Below, piece by piece: positions 6,703 through 16,224 of a stretch of DNA of 64,000 bases (its first letter is position 1; each line of letters opens with the position of its first letter). The notes beneath the pieces were generated by a model that saw only the letters and a program-made list of their open reading frames with translations, was not told where the DNA came from and did no database searches. The translations under genes and the position numbers were made by a program. The stretch lies in NCBI RefSeq assembly GCF_042646385.1, contig NZ_JBHRTO010000001.1:1798001-1862000 (forward strand). The letters are read 5' to 3'. This DNA is from Cypionkella sinensis. Lineage in GTDB: Bacteria; Pseudomonadota; Alphaproteobacteria; Rhodobacterales; Rhodobacteraceae.

Positions 6703-9543
6703 TCACTCTGCCGCCTCCATATAGCTTTCCAAGGGCGGGCAGATGCAGATCAGGTTGCGGTCGCCATAGACGTTATCCACCCGCCCGATTGGCGGCCAAT
6801 ATTTGTCCACCCGGAACGCGCCGGGCGGGAAGCAGCCCTGCTCACGCGGGTATTTCCGGGTCCAGTCGGCGACCAGATCTTCGACCGTGTGGGGGGCGTG
6901 GCGCAGCGGGCTGTCCTCGGCTGTGATCTCGCCGTCTTCAACCGCCTTGATCTCGGCCCGGATCGCCAGAAGGGCGGTGATAAAGCGGTCAATCTCGGCC
7001 TTGGTCTCGGATTCCGTAGGCTCCACCATCAACGTGCCCGTGACCGGCCAAGACATCGTGGGGGCATGGAAGCCGTTATCAATCAGCCGTTTCGCGATGT
7101 CATCGACGGTGACGCCCACTTCAGCGAAGGGCCGCGTGTCGAGGATACATTCATGCGCCACACGGCCTTTGTTGCCCATGAACAGGATCGGATAGGCACC
7201 TTTCAGCCGCGCCGCGATATAATTGGCGTTCAAGATCGCCACCCGTGTTGCCTGCGTCAGCCCCTCTCCGCCCATCATCAGACAATAGGCCCAAGAGATC
7301 AGCAGGATCGAAGCAGAGCCATAGGGGGCCGCACTGACCGGCCCTTCCTCGCCACCCGTTTCCGAATGACCCGGCAGATAGGGCGCAAGGTGGGCTTTCA
7401 CCCCAATCGGCCCCATCCCCGGCCCGCCGCCGCCATGCGGGATGGCGAAGGTTTTGTGCAGGTTGAGGTGGCTCACGTCCGAGCCGATCTCGCCGGGTTT
7501 CACGAGGCCCACCAGCGCGTTCATGTTGGCCCCGTCCAGATAGACCTGCCCGCCGAATTCATGGGTGATCTTGCAGATGTCCCGCACGGTTTCCTCAAAC
7601 ACGCCATGGGTGCTGGGATAGGTGATCATGCAGGCCGCAAGATTGCCGCCCGCTGCGGTGGCTTTGGCGCGGAAATCTTCGACATCCACGTCACCGTTCG
7701 GCATGGCTTTGACGACCACCACCGCCATCCCCGCCATCTGCGCGCTGGCCGGGTTGGTGCCATGCGCCGAGACCGGGATCAGGCAGATGTTGCGGTGGCT
7801 TTCACCCCGCGCGCGGTGATAGGCGGCGATGGTCAAAAGGCCCGCATATTCGCCCTGCGCGCCGGAATTCGGCTGCATAGAAAACGCGTCATAGCCGGTG
7901 ATTTCGCAGAGTTTATGCGACAGATCCTCGATCGCCTCGCGGTAGCCCAAGGCCTGATCGGCGGGGATGAAGGGGTGAAGGCTGCCAAATTCGGGCCAGG
8001 TGATCGGCATCATTTCGGCGGCCGCGTTCAGCTTCATCGTGCAAGACCCAAGAGGGATCATCGCGCGATCCAAGGCCAGATCGCGGTCGGACAGGCGGCG
8101 CATATAGCGCATCATTTCCGACTCGGCCCGGTTCATGTGGAACACCGGATGGGTGAGATAGTCGGTTTCGCGCAGCATTTTCTCGGCAAAGCCAAGTTCG
8201 GCCTTTGCGGGGGGCGAGTCTTGAATGCCGAAGGCGCGCAGGACGCGGCGGAGGACGTCTTCGTTGCTGGTCTCATCCAGACTGATGCCGACGTGATCGC
8301 GACCAACCTTGCGGAAGTTCAGCCCCTCGGCCCGTGCAGCGGCCAGAATACCGGCTTGGCCAACGCCAACTTCGACGGTGATGGTGTCGAAGAACTGTTT
8401 CTGCGGCAGGGTTGCACCGGCATCGCGCAGAGCTTTCGCCAAGCGGACGGTCAGCGAATGCACCCGTTCGGAAATGGCGCGCAGGCCTTTGGGGCCGTGG
8501 AACACCGCATACATGCTGGCCATCACGGCGAGCAGGGCTTGGGCAGTGCAGACGTTAGAGGTCGCCTTTTCGCGGCGGATGTGCTGTTCGCGGGTTTGCA
8601 GGGACAGGCGGTAGGCCTTGTTGCCGCGCGCGTCGATGGAAACCCCGACGATCCGCCCCGGCATCTGGCGTTTATGCTCATCCTTGCAGGCGAAGAACGC
8701 GGCATGTGGGCCGCCGTAGCCCATCGGCACGCCAAAGCGCTGGCTGGAGCCGACGGCGATATCGGCCCCCATCGCACCGGGTTCGCGCAGCATGCACAGG
8801 GCCAAAAGGTCAGTCGCCACCACGGCGATGGCCTTTGCGGCATGCAAAGCGTCGATCCATGGGGTGAGGTCGCGGACATGGCCCCAGGTGCCGGGATATT
8901 GGAAGATCGCGCCGAACACCTCGGCGGCCTGCATCGCATTAGGATCACCGATGATCACCTTGATGCCCAGCGCCTTGGCGCGGGTTTCGATCACGCCGAT
9001 GGTTTGCGGGTGGCAGTGTTCATCGACGAAAAACGCGCGCGCTTTTGATTTCGCGACACGCTCGGCCATCGTCATCGCCTCGGCCGCCGCCGTGGCTTCA
9101 TCGAGCAGGCTGGCATTGGCGAACGGCAGGCCGGTCAGATCGGCGACCATGGTTTGATAGTTCAGCAAAGCCTCAAGCCGGCCTTGGGCGATTTCGGGCT
9201 GGTAGGGGGTGTAGGCGGTATACCACGCCGGGTTTTCCAGAATGTTACGCTGGATCGCCGGGGGCGTCACCGTGCCGTAATAGCCCTGCCCGATCAGGCT
9301 GGTCATCACCTTGTTGCGCCCCGCCACCGCGCGCATCCGCGCCAGCAGGTCATGTTCGGAAAGCGGCGCCCAGCCGAGTGGGATGCTTTGGCGGATCGAG
9401 GCGGGCACGGTTTCATCCATCAGCGCATCAAGGCTGGTGACACCGACGGCTTTCAACATCGCCTCCATCTCAGACGGAGACGGGCCGATATGGCGGCGGT
9501 TGGCGAAATCATAGGGGTTATAGTCAACGGGGGTAAAGGTCAT
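6703..9543 (-). CDS. gcvP: Glycine dehydrogenase (decarboxylating), P protein
   Basis: PLP-dependent P protein of the glycine cleavage system; it decarboxylates glycine and passes the aminomethyl group to the lipoyl arm of GcvH. The 946-residue length fits the single-chain form. The PLP-lysine region HLNLHKTFAIPHGGGGPGMG is intact. The start is placed at MTFTPVDYNPYDFANRRHIG, preceded by GAGGG; an upstream in-frame ATG would add 23 residues that do not resemble the family. It is the last gene of gcvT-gcvH-gcvP, 84 bases after gcvH, and ends at a hairpin terminator. Expression should follow the glycine riboswitch upstream of gcvT. Confidence 0.96.
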   Translation of the reverse strand: MTFTPVDYNPYDFANRRHIGPSPSEMEAMLKAVGVTSLDALMDETVPASIRQSIPLGWAPLSEHDLLARMRAVAGRNKVMTSLIGQGYYGTVTPPAIQRNILENPAWYTAYTPYQPEIAQGRLEALLNYQTMVADLTGLPFANASLLDEATAAAEAMTMAERVAKSKARAFFVDEHCHPQTIGVIETRAKALGIKVIIGDPNAMQAAEVFGAIFQYPGTWGHVRDLTPWIDALHAAKAIAVVATDLLALCMLREPGAMGADIAVGSSQRFGVPMGYGGPHAAFFACKDEHKRQMPGRIVGVSIDARGNKAYRLSLQTREQHIRREKATSNVCTAQALLAVMASMYAVFHGPKGLRAISERVHSLTVRLAKALRDAGATLPQKQFFDTITVEVGVGQAGILAAARAEGLNFRKVGRDHVGISLDETSNEDVLRRVLRAFGIQDSPPAKAELGFAEKMLRETDYLTHPVFHMNRAESEMMRYMRRLSDRDLALDRAMIPLGSCTMKLNAAAEMMPITWPEFGSLHPFIPADQALGYREAIEDLSHKLCEITGYDAFSMQPNSGAQGEYAGLLTIAAYHRARGESHRNICLIPVSAHGTNPASAQMAGMAVVVVKAMPNGDVDVEDFRAKATAAGGNLAACMITYPSTHGVFEETVRDICKITHEFGGQVYLDGANMNALVGLVKPGEIGSDVSHLNLHKTFAIPHGGGGPGMGPIGVKAHLAPYLPGHSETGGEEGPVSAAPYGSASILLISWAYCLMMGGEGLTQATRVAILNANYIAARLKGAYPILFMGNKGRVAHECILDTRPFAEVGVTVDDIAKRLIDNGFHAPTMSWPVTGTLMVEPTESETKAEIDRFITALLAIRAEIKAVEDGEITAEDSPLRHAPHTVEDLVADWTRKYPREQGCFPPGAFRVDKYWPPIGRVDNVYGDRNLICICPPLESYMEAAE

Positions 9544-9627
9544 CTGGCTGCCCTCAGGATGCAAGAACCAACCCCCGTGAATCGGGAGCAGGAATGTTCG
9601 CAGGAAATGCACTGGCTTGACGGGCGC

Positions 9628-9987
9628 TTAGCCGATCAAGTCGTTGTATTCGTCTTCGTCCATCAGATCATCCAGCACGGACAGATCATCGACCTTGATC
9701 TTGAAGAACCAAGCCGCCCCGGTGGGGTCTTCGTTCACCAAGGACGGGTTATCGACCAGCTTTGTGTTGACGGCGACGATCTCGCCATCCAAGGGGGCCA
9801 AAATGTCGGACGCGGCCTTGACGCTTTCAATCACGCAGACCTCGTCGCCCTCGGCCACGACGGTTTCAGGCTCGGGCAGTTCGACAAACACCACATCGCC
9901 CAAGGCGGTGGCGGCGTGTTCGGTGATGCCCACGACCACCACATCGCCCTCGACGCGCAGCCATTCGTGATCTTTGGTGTATTTCAT
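9628..9987 (-). CDS. gcvH: Glycine cleavage system H protein
   Basis: Lipoyl carrier protein of 119 residues that shuttles the aminomethyl intermediate between GcvP, GcvT and lipoamide dehydrogenase. The lipoylation site is K57 in CVIESVKAASDI. The N-terminus (KYTKDHEWLRVEG) and the C-terminus are typical and the length is normal. It lies 11 bases downstream of gcvT in the same operon. Confidence 0.96.
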   Translation of the reverse strand: MKYTKDHEWLRVEGDVVVVGITEHAATALGDVVFVELPEPETVVAEGDEVCVIESVKAASDILAPLDGEIVAVNTKLVDNPSLVNEDPTGAAWFFKIKVDDLSVLDDLMDEDEYNDLIG

Positions 9988-9998
9988 CGCGGGTATCC

Positions 9999-11123
9999 TC
10001 AGCGTTTGTAGGTGGTGGGTTGGAAAGGCATAGCGGTGACCGTGACGGGCAGGCGTTTGCCGCGCACTTCACCTTCAAGGGCGGTGCCGGGTTTGGCAAA
10101 GGCGGTTGCGACATAGCCCATGGCAATCGGCGCGTTCACGCTGGGGCCAAAGCCGCCCGAAGTGACTTGGCCCAAAGGCGTGCCATCTGGCGCGAACAGG
10201 TCGGTGTGTTCGCGCATCGGGGCGCGGCCTTCGGGTCGCAGGCCGACGCGGCTGCGTTCCGGGCCTTCGGCCAGTTCTTGCAGGATGCGGGTCTCACCGG
10301 GGAAGCCGCCTGCGCGGGTGCCGCCCGTGCGCCGCGCTTTCTGGATCGCCCATGTCAGGCCAGCCTCAACCGGGCTGGTGGTAGTGTCGATGTCATGGCC
10401 GTAAAGGCAGAGGCCAGCCTCAAGCCGCAGGCTGTCGCGCGCGCCAAGGCCGATGGGCATGACTTCGGGTTCGGCCAGCAAAGCCTCGGCAAAGGCGCGG
10501 AGTTGCGCGTCGGGGACCGAGATTTCAAAGCCATCCTCGCCGGTATAGCCAGAGCGCGAGATCCATAGATCAACGCCCTGCCACGGCAGGATCGCCACAT
10601 CCATGAACCGCATCGCCGCAACGGCGGGGATATGGCGGGCCAAGGCAGCCTCGGCCTGCGGGCCTTGCAGAGCGAGCAGGCCACGGTCCAGCACCGGGAT
10701 CACCTGCGCCACATCCGAAAGATGCGCCTGCAGATGGGCAATGTCGGCGGTCTTGCAGGCGGCGTTGACGACGACAAAGATATGATCGCCGCGGTTGGCG
10801 AACATCAGATCGTCAAGGATGCCGCCGGTTTCATTGGTGAACATGCCATAGCGCTGACGACCCTGCGCGACGCCCAGCACATCCACCGGCATCAGGGCTT
10901 CAAACGCCAGCGCCAAGTCCTGATAACTGGTTTTCGGGCGCAAGATCACCTGCCCCATATGGCTGACATCGAACAGGCCAGCCGCGCTGCGGGTGTGCAG
11001 ATGTTCCTTCATCACGCCTGCGGGATATTGCACGGGCATGTCGTAGCCTGCAAACGGCACCATCTTGCCGCCCAAGGCGACGTGCAGATCGTGCAGACCC
11101 AGTCTAAGCAATTCTTCGGCCAA
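9999..11123 (-). CDS. gcvT: Glycine cleavage system aminomethyltransferase, T protein
   Basis: Tetrahydrofolate-dependent aminomethyltransferase of 374 residues that releases ammonia and forms 5,10-methylene-THF. Family features include GGKMVPFAGYDMPVQY near the N-terminus, the AAGLFDVSHMGQ segment, SGYTGEDGFEI in the middle and a C-terminal barrel with VTSGGFGPS. It is the first gene of the gcv operon, and its leader carries a tandem glycine riboswitch, so it should be induced by glycine. Confidence 0.95.
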   Translation of the reverse strand: MAEELLRLGLHDLHVALGGKMVPFAGYDMPVQYPAGVMKEHLHTRSAAGLFDVSHMGQVILRPKTSYQDLALAFEALMPVDVLGVAQGRQRYGMFTNETGGILDDLMFANRGDHIFVVVNAACKTADIAHLQAHLSDVAQVIPVLDRGLLALQGPQAEAALARHIPAVAAMRFMDVAILPWQGVDLWISRSGYTGEDGFEISVPDAQLRAFAEALLAEPEVMPIGLGARDSLRLEAGLCLYGHDIDTTTSPVEAGLTWAIQKARRTGGTRAGGFPGETRILQELAEGPERSRVGLRPEGRAPMREHTDLFAPDGTPLGQVTSGGFGPSVNAPIAMGYVATAFAKPGTALEGEVRGKRLPVTVTAMPFQPTTYKR

Positions 11124-11189
11124 AGCCGCCCCCTAAAACTGCCGGAACATACCGGCACCGATCAGGCGGACCAATCCCCACCCCTCGAT

Positions 11190-11352
11190 GCCCCCTCTGT
11201 CCTTACCCATTGCGGGCGCCTGAGATCGTTATCCCTTCGGCGGGTGCTGCGGCACCACTCTCCAGAGTCTGTTATCAGAACGGTCCTTGAGCCTGAGAGT
11301 TTACCGGGGCGGTTGCTCCTTCGGCACCAGAAGTTTCCTGCTGGATTCTCCC
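11190..11352 (-). promoter_or_regulatory. Tandem glycine riboswitch
   Basis: Two aptamers are readable on the minus strand. The first (11352 to 11281) contains GGAGAATC, then GCCGAAGGAGCAA and AAACTCTCAGGCTCAAGG, ending in ACCG. The second (about 11268 to 11194) contains TCTGGAGAGTGG, GCCGAAGGGATAACGATCTC and AGGCGCCCG, ending with AAGGACAG. This matches the gcvT RNA class, usually an ON switch upstream of glycine cleavage genes. About 70 bases separate it from the gcvT start. Confidence 0.95.
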
Positions 11353-11438
11353 GATCCTGATGCCTTTAGCTAGCCCAGAGGCTGTGGGGCTGGCAAGGGA
11401 AAAAGAATACGACGGTATGCGATGATTTTACGACACGC

Positions 11439-12806
11439 TTAAATCCGCGCAGGCGTTGCCAGGATCATCCGGTAAGCCAGCCAGACCCCGAGGATGCCAA
11501 AGATCACCCCGCCCAAAGCCTGCCCGATCAGCACACCCTGTGCGCCCCAGTATTGCGAGAACCACCAGGCGAAGGGCACGGTGCCGATGGTGTGGCGGCC
11601 CCAGTTGATCAGGGTGGACATCAGCGGGCGGCCAAGGTTGTTGCAGGCCGCGTTGGCCATGAAAATCGCGCCGTTGAAGAAGAACAGCAAACAGAGCGGG
11701 CCGCAGAACAGATAGACCAGATCGCGGGTCAGCCCCTCGGCGTGGAACAGATCGGCGATGGGCGCGCGCAGGGCGAACAGGATGACGGTGACGATGGCCA
11801 CCACGATGGCGGTAAAGGTCAGCCCATCGAGAAACGTGCGGCGCACCCTGTCCATGCGACCCGCGCCATAGTTCTGTCCGATGATCGGGCCAATCGCGCC
11901 GGACAGCGCGAAGATCACGCCCAGCGCCACCGGCGTCAGCCGCCCGGCAATCGCCATGCCCGCCACTGCCGCTTCTCCATAGCCCGAGACCATCCGCGTC
12001 ACGATCGCTTGCCCCAAGGGGGTGGCGACTTGCGTCAGGATGGCAGGCCCGGCAATGGCATAAACCGGGGACAGATCGGCGCGCAGCCCCGCCACCGTGG
12101 GGCGATCAAAGCCGCCGTGATGCCGGATCACCGGGATCAGCGACACGCCCGCAATCACGATGCGCGAGACCACCGAGGCAATCGCCGCCCCGGTCAGATC
12201 CAGATGCAGACCAAAAATCAGGATCGGGTCCAGCACGGCATTGGCAAATGCCCCCCACAGCGTTGCGGCCATGGCGCGTTTGGCATCGCCATGGCTGCGC
12301 AGGATCGCACCGCCGATCATGCCCACCATCAGAAACGGCTGCGCCGGGACCACGATGCGCAGGAAATGCACGGTCAGCTCATGCGTGCGGCCCACCGCGC
12401 CCAGTAGCGTGACGATGCCGGGCAGAAATGCCCAGACCACGGCGGCAAAGATGATGCCGAACAGGATGCCCAGCACCATGCCATTGGTGGCCTTTTCCCG
12501 CGCCATCACCAGATTGCGCTGCCCGACCGCGCGCGCGACCAAGGCCGAGACCGCGATGGACAGGCCAATCCCGAACGAGGTGGTGAAAAACAGGATCGCC
12601 CCGGCATAGCCGACGGCGGCGGTGATATCCTCTTGATTCAGGATCGAGATGAACACCATGTTGATCAGATCGACCGAAAAGATCGCCATCAACCCGACCG
12701 AGTTGGTCAGCGACATTACGGTGATATGGCGAAAGAGGTTGCCCTCGACGAATTTTGCCTGCTGCCCAGGCGCTTTACCTTGGGCTTTCACCGCTTGCTC
12801 TGCCAT
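11439..12806 (-). CDS. MATE-family multidrug efflux protein
   Basis: Inner-membrane cation antiporter of about 455 residues with roughly twelve hydrophobic segments in two homologous halves, the MatE pattern. Typical stretches are SFGIGLSIAVSALVARAVGQ in the first half and the GAIGPIIGQNYGAG loop at the start of the second. The start is placed at MAEQAVKAQG, which has an AGGG box; a longer in-frame upstream extension of 45 codons is rich in Arg and Gly and not family-like. It stands alone between the gcv leader and dctA. Substrates cannot be deduced. Confidence 0.88.
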   Translation of the reverse strand: MAEQAVKAQGKAPGQQAKFVEGNLFRHITVMSLTNSVGLMAIFSVDLINMVFISILNQEDITAAVGYAGAILFFTTSFGIGLSIAVSALVARAVGQRNLVMAREKATNGMVLGILFGIIFAAVVWAFLPGIVTLLGAVGRTHELTVHFLRIVVPAQPFLMVGMIGGAILRSHGDAKRAMAATLWGAFANAVLDPILIFGLHLDLTGAAIASVVSRIVIAGVSLIPVIRHHGGFDRPTVAGLRADLSPVYAIAGPAILTQVATPLGQAIVTRMVSGYGEAAVAGMAIAGRLTPVALGVIFALSGAIGPIIGQNYGAGRMDRVRRTFLDGLTFTAIVVAIVTVILFALRAPIADLFHAEGLTRDLVYLFCGPLCLLFFFNGAIFMANAACNNLGRPLMSTLINWGRHTIGTVPFAWWFSQYWGAQGVLIGQALGGVIFGILGVWLAYRMILATPARI

Positions 12807-13016
12807 ATGCACCCTGCGGAAAGTCACCCCTCCGCCACCTCTGTTCCAAGTTGCCCGGAAGATCGCCCCGCTGGCGCCGGATATAGCTTTGCATCCGCCA
12901 TCGGAAAGGTTCAAGCCTGAACGGCAGCGCGTCTTCCGCAAGGCTCGTGCGCAAATGCAAGACGCGGGCGACCGATCTGGCCCCCCGCGTCATGGATGTT
13001 CAGATATGGCGTGGCC

Positions 13017-14378
13017 TTAGTCTGCGCTGGTTTCGCCCAGTTGCAGCCCAGCAGGCGCGTGCAATCCGCCGGTGGGCAACGCGCCTTCGGGCAGCGCAGC
13101 GCCCCGCATGGCCGCGTCAAACTTGCTGCGGTCCAGCGCCTTTTCCCAACGGCTGACCACCACGGTTGCCACGGCATTGCCGATGAAGTTGGTGATCGAG
13201 CGGCATTCCGACATGAACCGATCCACGCCCAGAATGATCGCCATCCCCGCCACTGGCACCGTCGGCACCACCGACAAGGTTGCCGCCAGCGTGATAAAGC
13301 CCGCGCCCGTCACCCCAGCCGCGCCCTTCGACGACAGCATCGCCACCGCCAGCAGCGTGATCTGATCGCCCAACGACAGGTCAATATTGGTCGCCTGAGC
13401 GATGAACAGCGCGGCCAGAGTCATGTAGATGTTCGTGCCATCAAGGTTGAACGAATAACCCGTCGGCACCACCAGACCCACCACGGGGCGGGCGCAACCT
13501 GCACGTTCCATCTTCTCCATCAGCGCAGGCAACGCCGATTCAGACGACGAGGTGCCCAACACCAGCAAAATCTCGGCTTTCAGATACGAGATCAGACGGA
13601 AGATCGAGAAGCCGTTCAGCGCGCAGACCGTGCCCAGCACCACGATGATGAACAGGGCCGAGGTCAGATAGAACGTGCCGACCAAGGCCGCGAGGTTGAC
13701 GATAGAACCGATGCCATATTTGCCGATGGTGAAGGCAAAGGCGCCAAATGCGCCAATCGGGGCGGCTTTCATCAGAATGTCGACGATGCGGAACACCACG
13801 CGGCTGATGGTCTCGAACAGGTCAACCACCGGGCGGGCTTTCTCGCCGATCAGGATCACGCCGATGCCGAACAGGATGGCGATGAACAGCACTTGTAGGA
13901 TGTTGCCATCGACAAAGGCCGAAACCATGGTGTCCGGGATGATGCCCAGCATGAAGCCGGTGATCGTCGTCTCATGCGCTTTCTCGCTGTAGCCCTGCAC
14001 CGCCGAAGCATCGAGCGTCGCCGGGTCCACGTTCATGCCAGCGCCCGGTTGCACCACGTTGGCCACAATCAGGCCGACCACCAGCGCCAAGGTTGAGAAC
14101 ACGAAGAAATAGCCAAAGGCCTTGGCCGCAACCGACCCGACCCCGCGCAGGCTGGTCATGCCCGCCAATCCGGTGACGATGGTCAGGAAGATCACCGGGG
14201 CGATGATCATCTTCACCAGCTTGATAAAGCCGTCGCCAAGGGGCTTGAGCGACTCGCCGACGCTCGGCCAGAAATGCCCGATCAGCGCGCCCAAAATGAT
14301 GGCGACGATGACTTGAAAGTAGAGTGTGCGGTAAAACGGGCGCGGCGTTTGCGCCGCCACGGCGGTGTTGATCTGCAT
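13017..14378 (-). CDS. dctA: C4-dicarboxylate/proton symporter DctA
   Basis: Inner-membrane DAACS-family symporter (453 residues) for succinate, fumarate and malate. The N-terminal YRTLYFQVIVAIILGALIGH, the serine-rich re-entrant loop near GTSSSESALPALMEKMERAG and the VVPTGYSFNLDGTNIYMT segment are diagnostic. The ATG has a strong GGAGGAG box. The gene diverges from dctB-dctD, whose products should control it. No convincing -24/-12 sigma-54 promoter (GG-N10-GC) is visible in the 135 bases upstream of the start, which fits the altered ATPase domain of the neighbouring DctD-like regulator. Confidence 0.94.
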   Translation of the reverse strand: MQINTAVAAQTPRPFYRTLYFQVIVAIILGALIGHFWPSVGESLKPLGDGFIKLVKMIIAPVIFLTIVTGLAGMTSLRGVGSVAAKAFGYFFVFSTLALVVGLIVANVVQPGAGMNVDPATLDASAVQGYSEKAHETTITGFMLGIIPDTMVSAFVDGNILQVLFIAILFGIGVILIGEKARPVVDLFETISRVVFRIVDILMKAAPIGAFGAFAFTIGKYGIGSIVNLAALVGTFYLTSALFIIVVLGTVCALNGFSIFRLISYLKAEILLVLGTSSSESALPALMEKMERAGCARPVVGLVVPTGYSFNLDGTNIYMTLAALFIAQATNIDLSLGDQITLLAVAMLSSKGAAGVTGAGFITLAATLSVVPTVPVAGMAIILGVDRFMSECRSITNFIGNAVATVVVSRWEKALDRSKFDAAMRGAALPEGALPTGGLHAPAGLQLGETSAD

Positions 14379-14512
14379 TGTGGTCTCCTCCCAACATGCG
14401 GATGACGAATCTGTGACGTCAGGATGACAGGCGGCGTGGTCCATGCGTAGAAATGAGGCGACTGGCGGCAATGCATTGAAGTCATAGGTTTTTCCATATG
14501 AGGCAGGCCCAG

Positions 14513-14536
14513 ATATGTGCGCTTTTCCACACATAT
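14513..14536. promoter_or_regulatory. Candidate DctD-type operator between dctA and dctB
   Basis: Dyad ATATGTG-N10-CACATAT with inner bases GGAAAAGC, in the 208-bp dctA/dctB divergent region. From memory it resembles rhizobial dctA upstream activator sites built around TGTGCGGAAATCCGCACA. A weaker related TTTTTCCATAT word lies nearby at 14490-14500. Assignment is by similarity and position only. Confidence 0.5.
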
Positions 14537-14586
14537 GAATTCTGATAATGTGGAAAATGAAACATCATCTGAGTAAGGGCCACAGC

Positions 14587-16224
14587 ATGACTCGCACGCT
14601 TTTGCGCCTTGGGTTTGGCGGGTTGGCCGTTGGCCTGCTGGTGTTGGCGTTTGTTCTGGCGCAGGCGGGGGCGCTGTCTCGGCTGGCTGAACAAGGTGCG
14701 GCGGCAGCGGGATCGCGGGTGCAAGCCTTGGAAAGTGTGCTGGCAACGCAGCGCGCGGTGGCGGCGATTTTATCGGATGACGGTCTGGTGAAAGACGCCT
14801 TGCGCAGCGGCAGCGCGGAGGCGCAGCAGGAGGTGTCGCGCAAGCTGGATCAGTTGCGGAGCGAAACCGCCAGCAATGTGATCTATCTGCTGGACACCAG
14901 CGGCACGGCAATTGCGGCGTCGAACTGGGACGAGCCGGTGTCTTTTGTCGGGTCGAGCTACAGCTTCCGGCGCTATTTCACCGATGCGATGGCGAAGGGC
15001 ACGGCGCTGGAATTTGCGCTGGGCACCGTCAGCAAGCGCCCCGGTCTGTATCTGTCGCACGCGGTTTCGGTCGATGGCGCGGTGGCCGGGGTGGTGGTCG
15101 TCAAGATGGAGTTTGATGCGTTGGAGGCCAGTTGGGCCAGCGGGCAGGATCAGACGCGGGTGCAGGATGCGGGCGGAATTGTGCTGTTGTCCTCGACCCC
15201 GGCGGAGCGGTTTTTGCCGATGCCGCGGCTGCAGGACACGCTTAACACCGCCCGTGCCGTGCCGGGGGTGCCAGGTTGGGTGCTGACGCTCAGCTTGTCG
15301 CAGGCTCCGGCGCGGCAGGCGGGTGTGTTGGCGATGGCGGCGGCGTTGGGCGTGGAAACGCTGCTGGGCGCGCTGATCTGGTGGGCGGGGCGGGCACGGC
15401 GGCGGGCGGAAAGCCGGGCTGCGGCCGAGCGCCGCTATACCGCCGATCTGCAACGGGCGGTCGAGGATCGCACCCGCGATCTGACCGCCGAAATGGCCGA
15501 GCGCCGCAGTGCCGAGGCGCGGCTGGCGCGGATGCAGGCCGATCTGGTGCAGGCCAACAAGCTGGCGACCTTGGGCCAAGTCACTGCCGGATTGGCGCAT
15601 GAGGTCAATCAGCCGCTCGCCACCATCCGGCTGCTGGCGGAGAACGCTTTGGCCTTGCAAGCCACAGCCCCCGCCGAGGTCAGCGGCAATCTGGGCAAGA
15701 TCGTGCAGATGTCCGAACGCATTGGCCAGATCACCACGCATCTGCGCGGCTTTGCCCGCAAGGCGACCGGGCAGATCACTGCAGTCAGCGTGAAAGATGC
15801 GATTGACGCCTCGGTGATCCTGACCGCCTCGCGCAGCCGGGGTGCGGGGGCGCAGGTGGTGATCGAAGGCGCAGATCCGACGCTGCGGGTCAAGGCGGAA
15901 GCGGTGCGGCTGGAGCAGGTTTTGGTCAACCTGATCCAGAACGCGCAAGAGGCTTTGGCGGGCAGGCCCGATCCTGAAATCCGCATCTCGGTCACGGCGG
16001 AAGCGGGTGATGTGATGATCAGCGTGGCCGACAATGGCCCCGGCCTGCGCCCCGACATTGCCGCCCAGCTTTTCACGCCGTTTGCCACCAGCAAAGCCGA
16101 TGGATTGGGGCTGGGTCTGGTGATCGCGCAAGAGATCATTCGCGATTTGGGTCACGCGTTGACCGCTGATCAGCCTAGCCCCGGTCAGGGTGCCACCTTT
16201 CGCTTCCGCTTGAGCCGCGCATGA
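14587..16224 (+). CDS. dctB: C4-dicarboxylate sensor histidine kinase DctB
   Basis: Membrane sensor kinase, 545 residues from the ATG preceded by AAGGG. It has an N-terminal membrane helix, a periplasmic PDC-type sensor (containing SSYSFRRYFTDAM, the family signature), a second helix near residues 245-270, a coiled-coil linker, and HisKA (AHEVNQPLATIRLLAENA) and HATPase_c (NLIQNAQEAL, DNGPGL) domains. Its stop overlaps the start of the dctD-like gene by 4 bases. It should sense external dicarboxylates and phosphorylate that regulator. Longer in-frame starts at 14548 and 14557 exist but overlap the candidate operator region more closely. Confidence 0.9.
   Translation: MTRTLLRLGFGGLAVGLLVLAFVLAQAGALSRLAEQGAAAAGSRVQALESVLATQRAVAAILSDDGLVKDALRSGSAEAQQEVSRKLDQLRSETASNVIYLLDTSGTAIAASNWDEPVSFVGSSYSFRRYFTDAMAKGTALEFALGTVSKRPGLYLSHAVSVDGAVAGVVVVKMEFDALEASWASGQDQTRVQDAGGIVLLSSTPAERFLPMPRLQDTLNTARAVPGVPGWVLTLSLSQAPARQAGVLAMAAALGVETLLGALIWWAGRARRRAESRAAAERRYTADLQRAVEDRTRDLTAEMAERRSAEARLARMQADLVQANKLATLGQVTAGLAHEVNQPLATIRLLAENALALQATAPAEVSGNLGKIVQMSERIGQITTHLRGFARKATGQITAVSVKDAIDASVILTASRSRGAGAQVVIEGADPTLRVKAEAVRLEQVLVNLIQNAQEALAGRPDPEIRISVTAEAGDVMISVADNGPGLRPDIAAQLFTPFATSKADGLGLGLVIAQEIIRDLGHALTADQPSPGQGATFRFRLSRA

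Noticed and set aside
6673..9048. A 791-codon plus-strand open frame
   Set aside because: It is exactly antisense to gcvP, which is certain; composition is that of a shadow frame.
14379..14512. A sigma-54 -24/-12 promoter for dctA
   Set aside because: All GG pairs on the minus strand were checked and none has GC ten bases further on.
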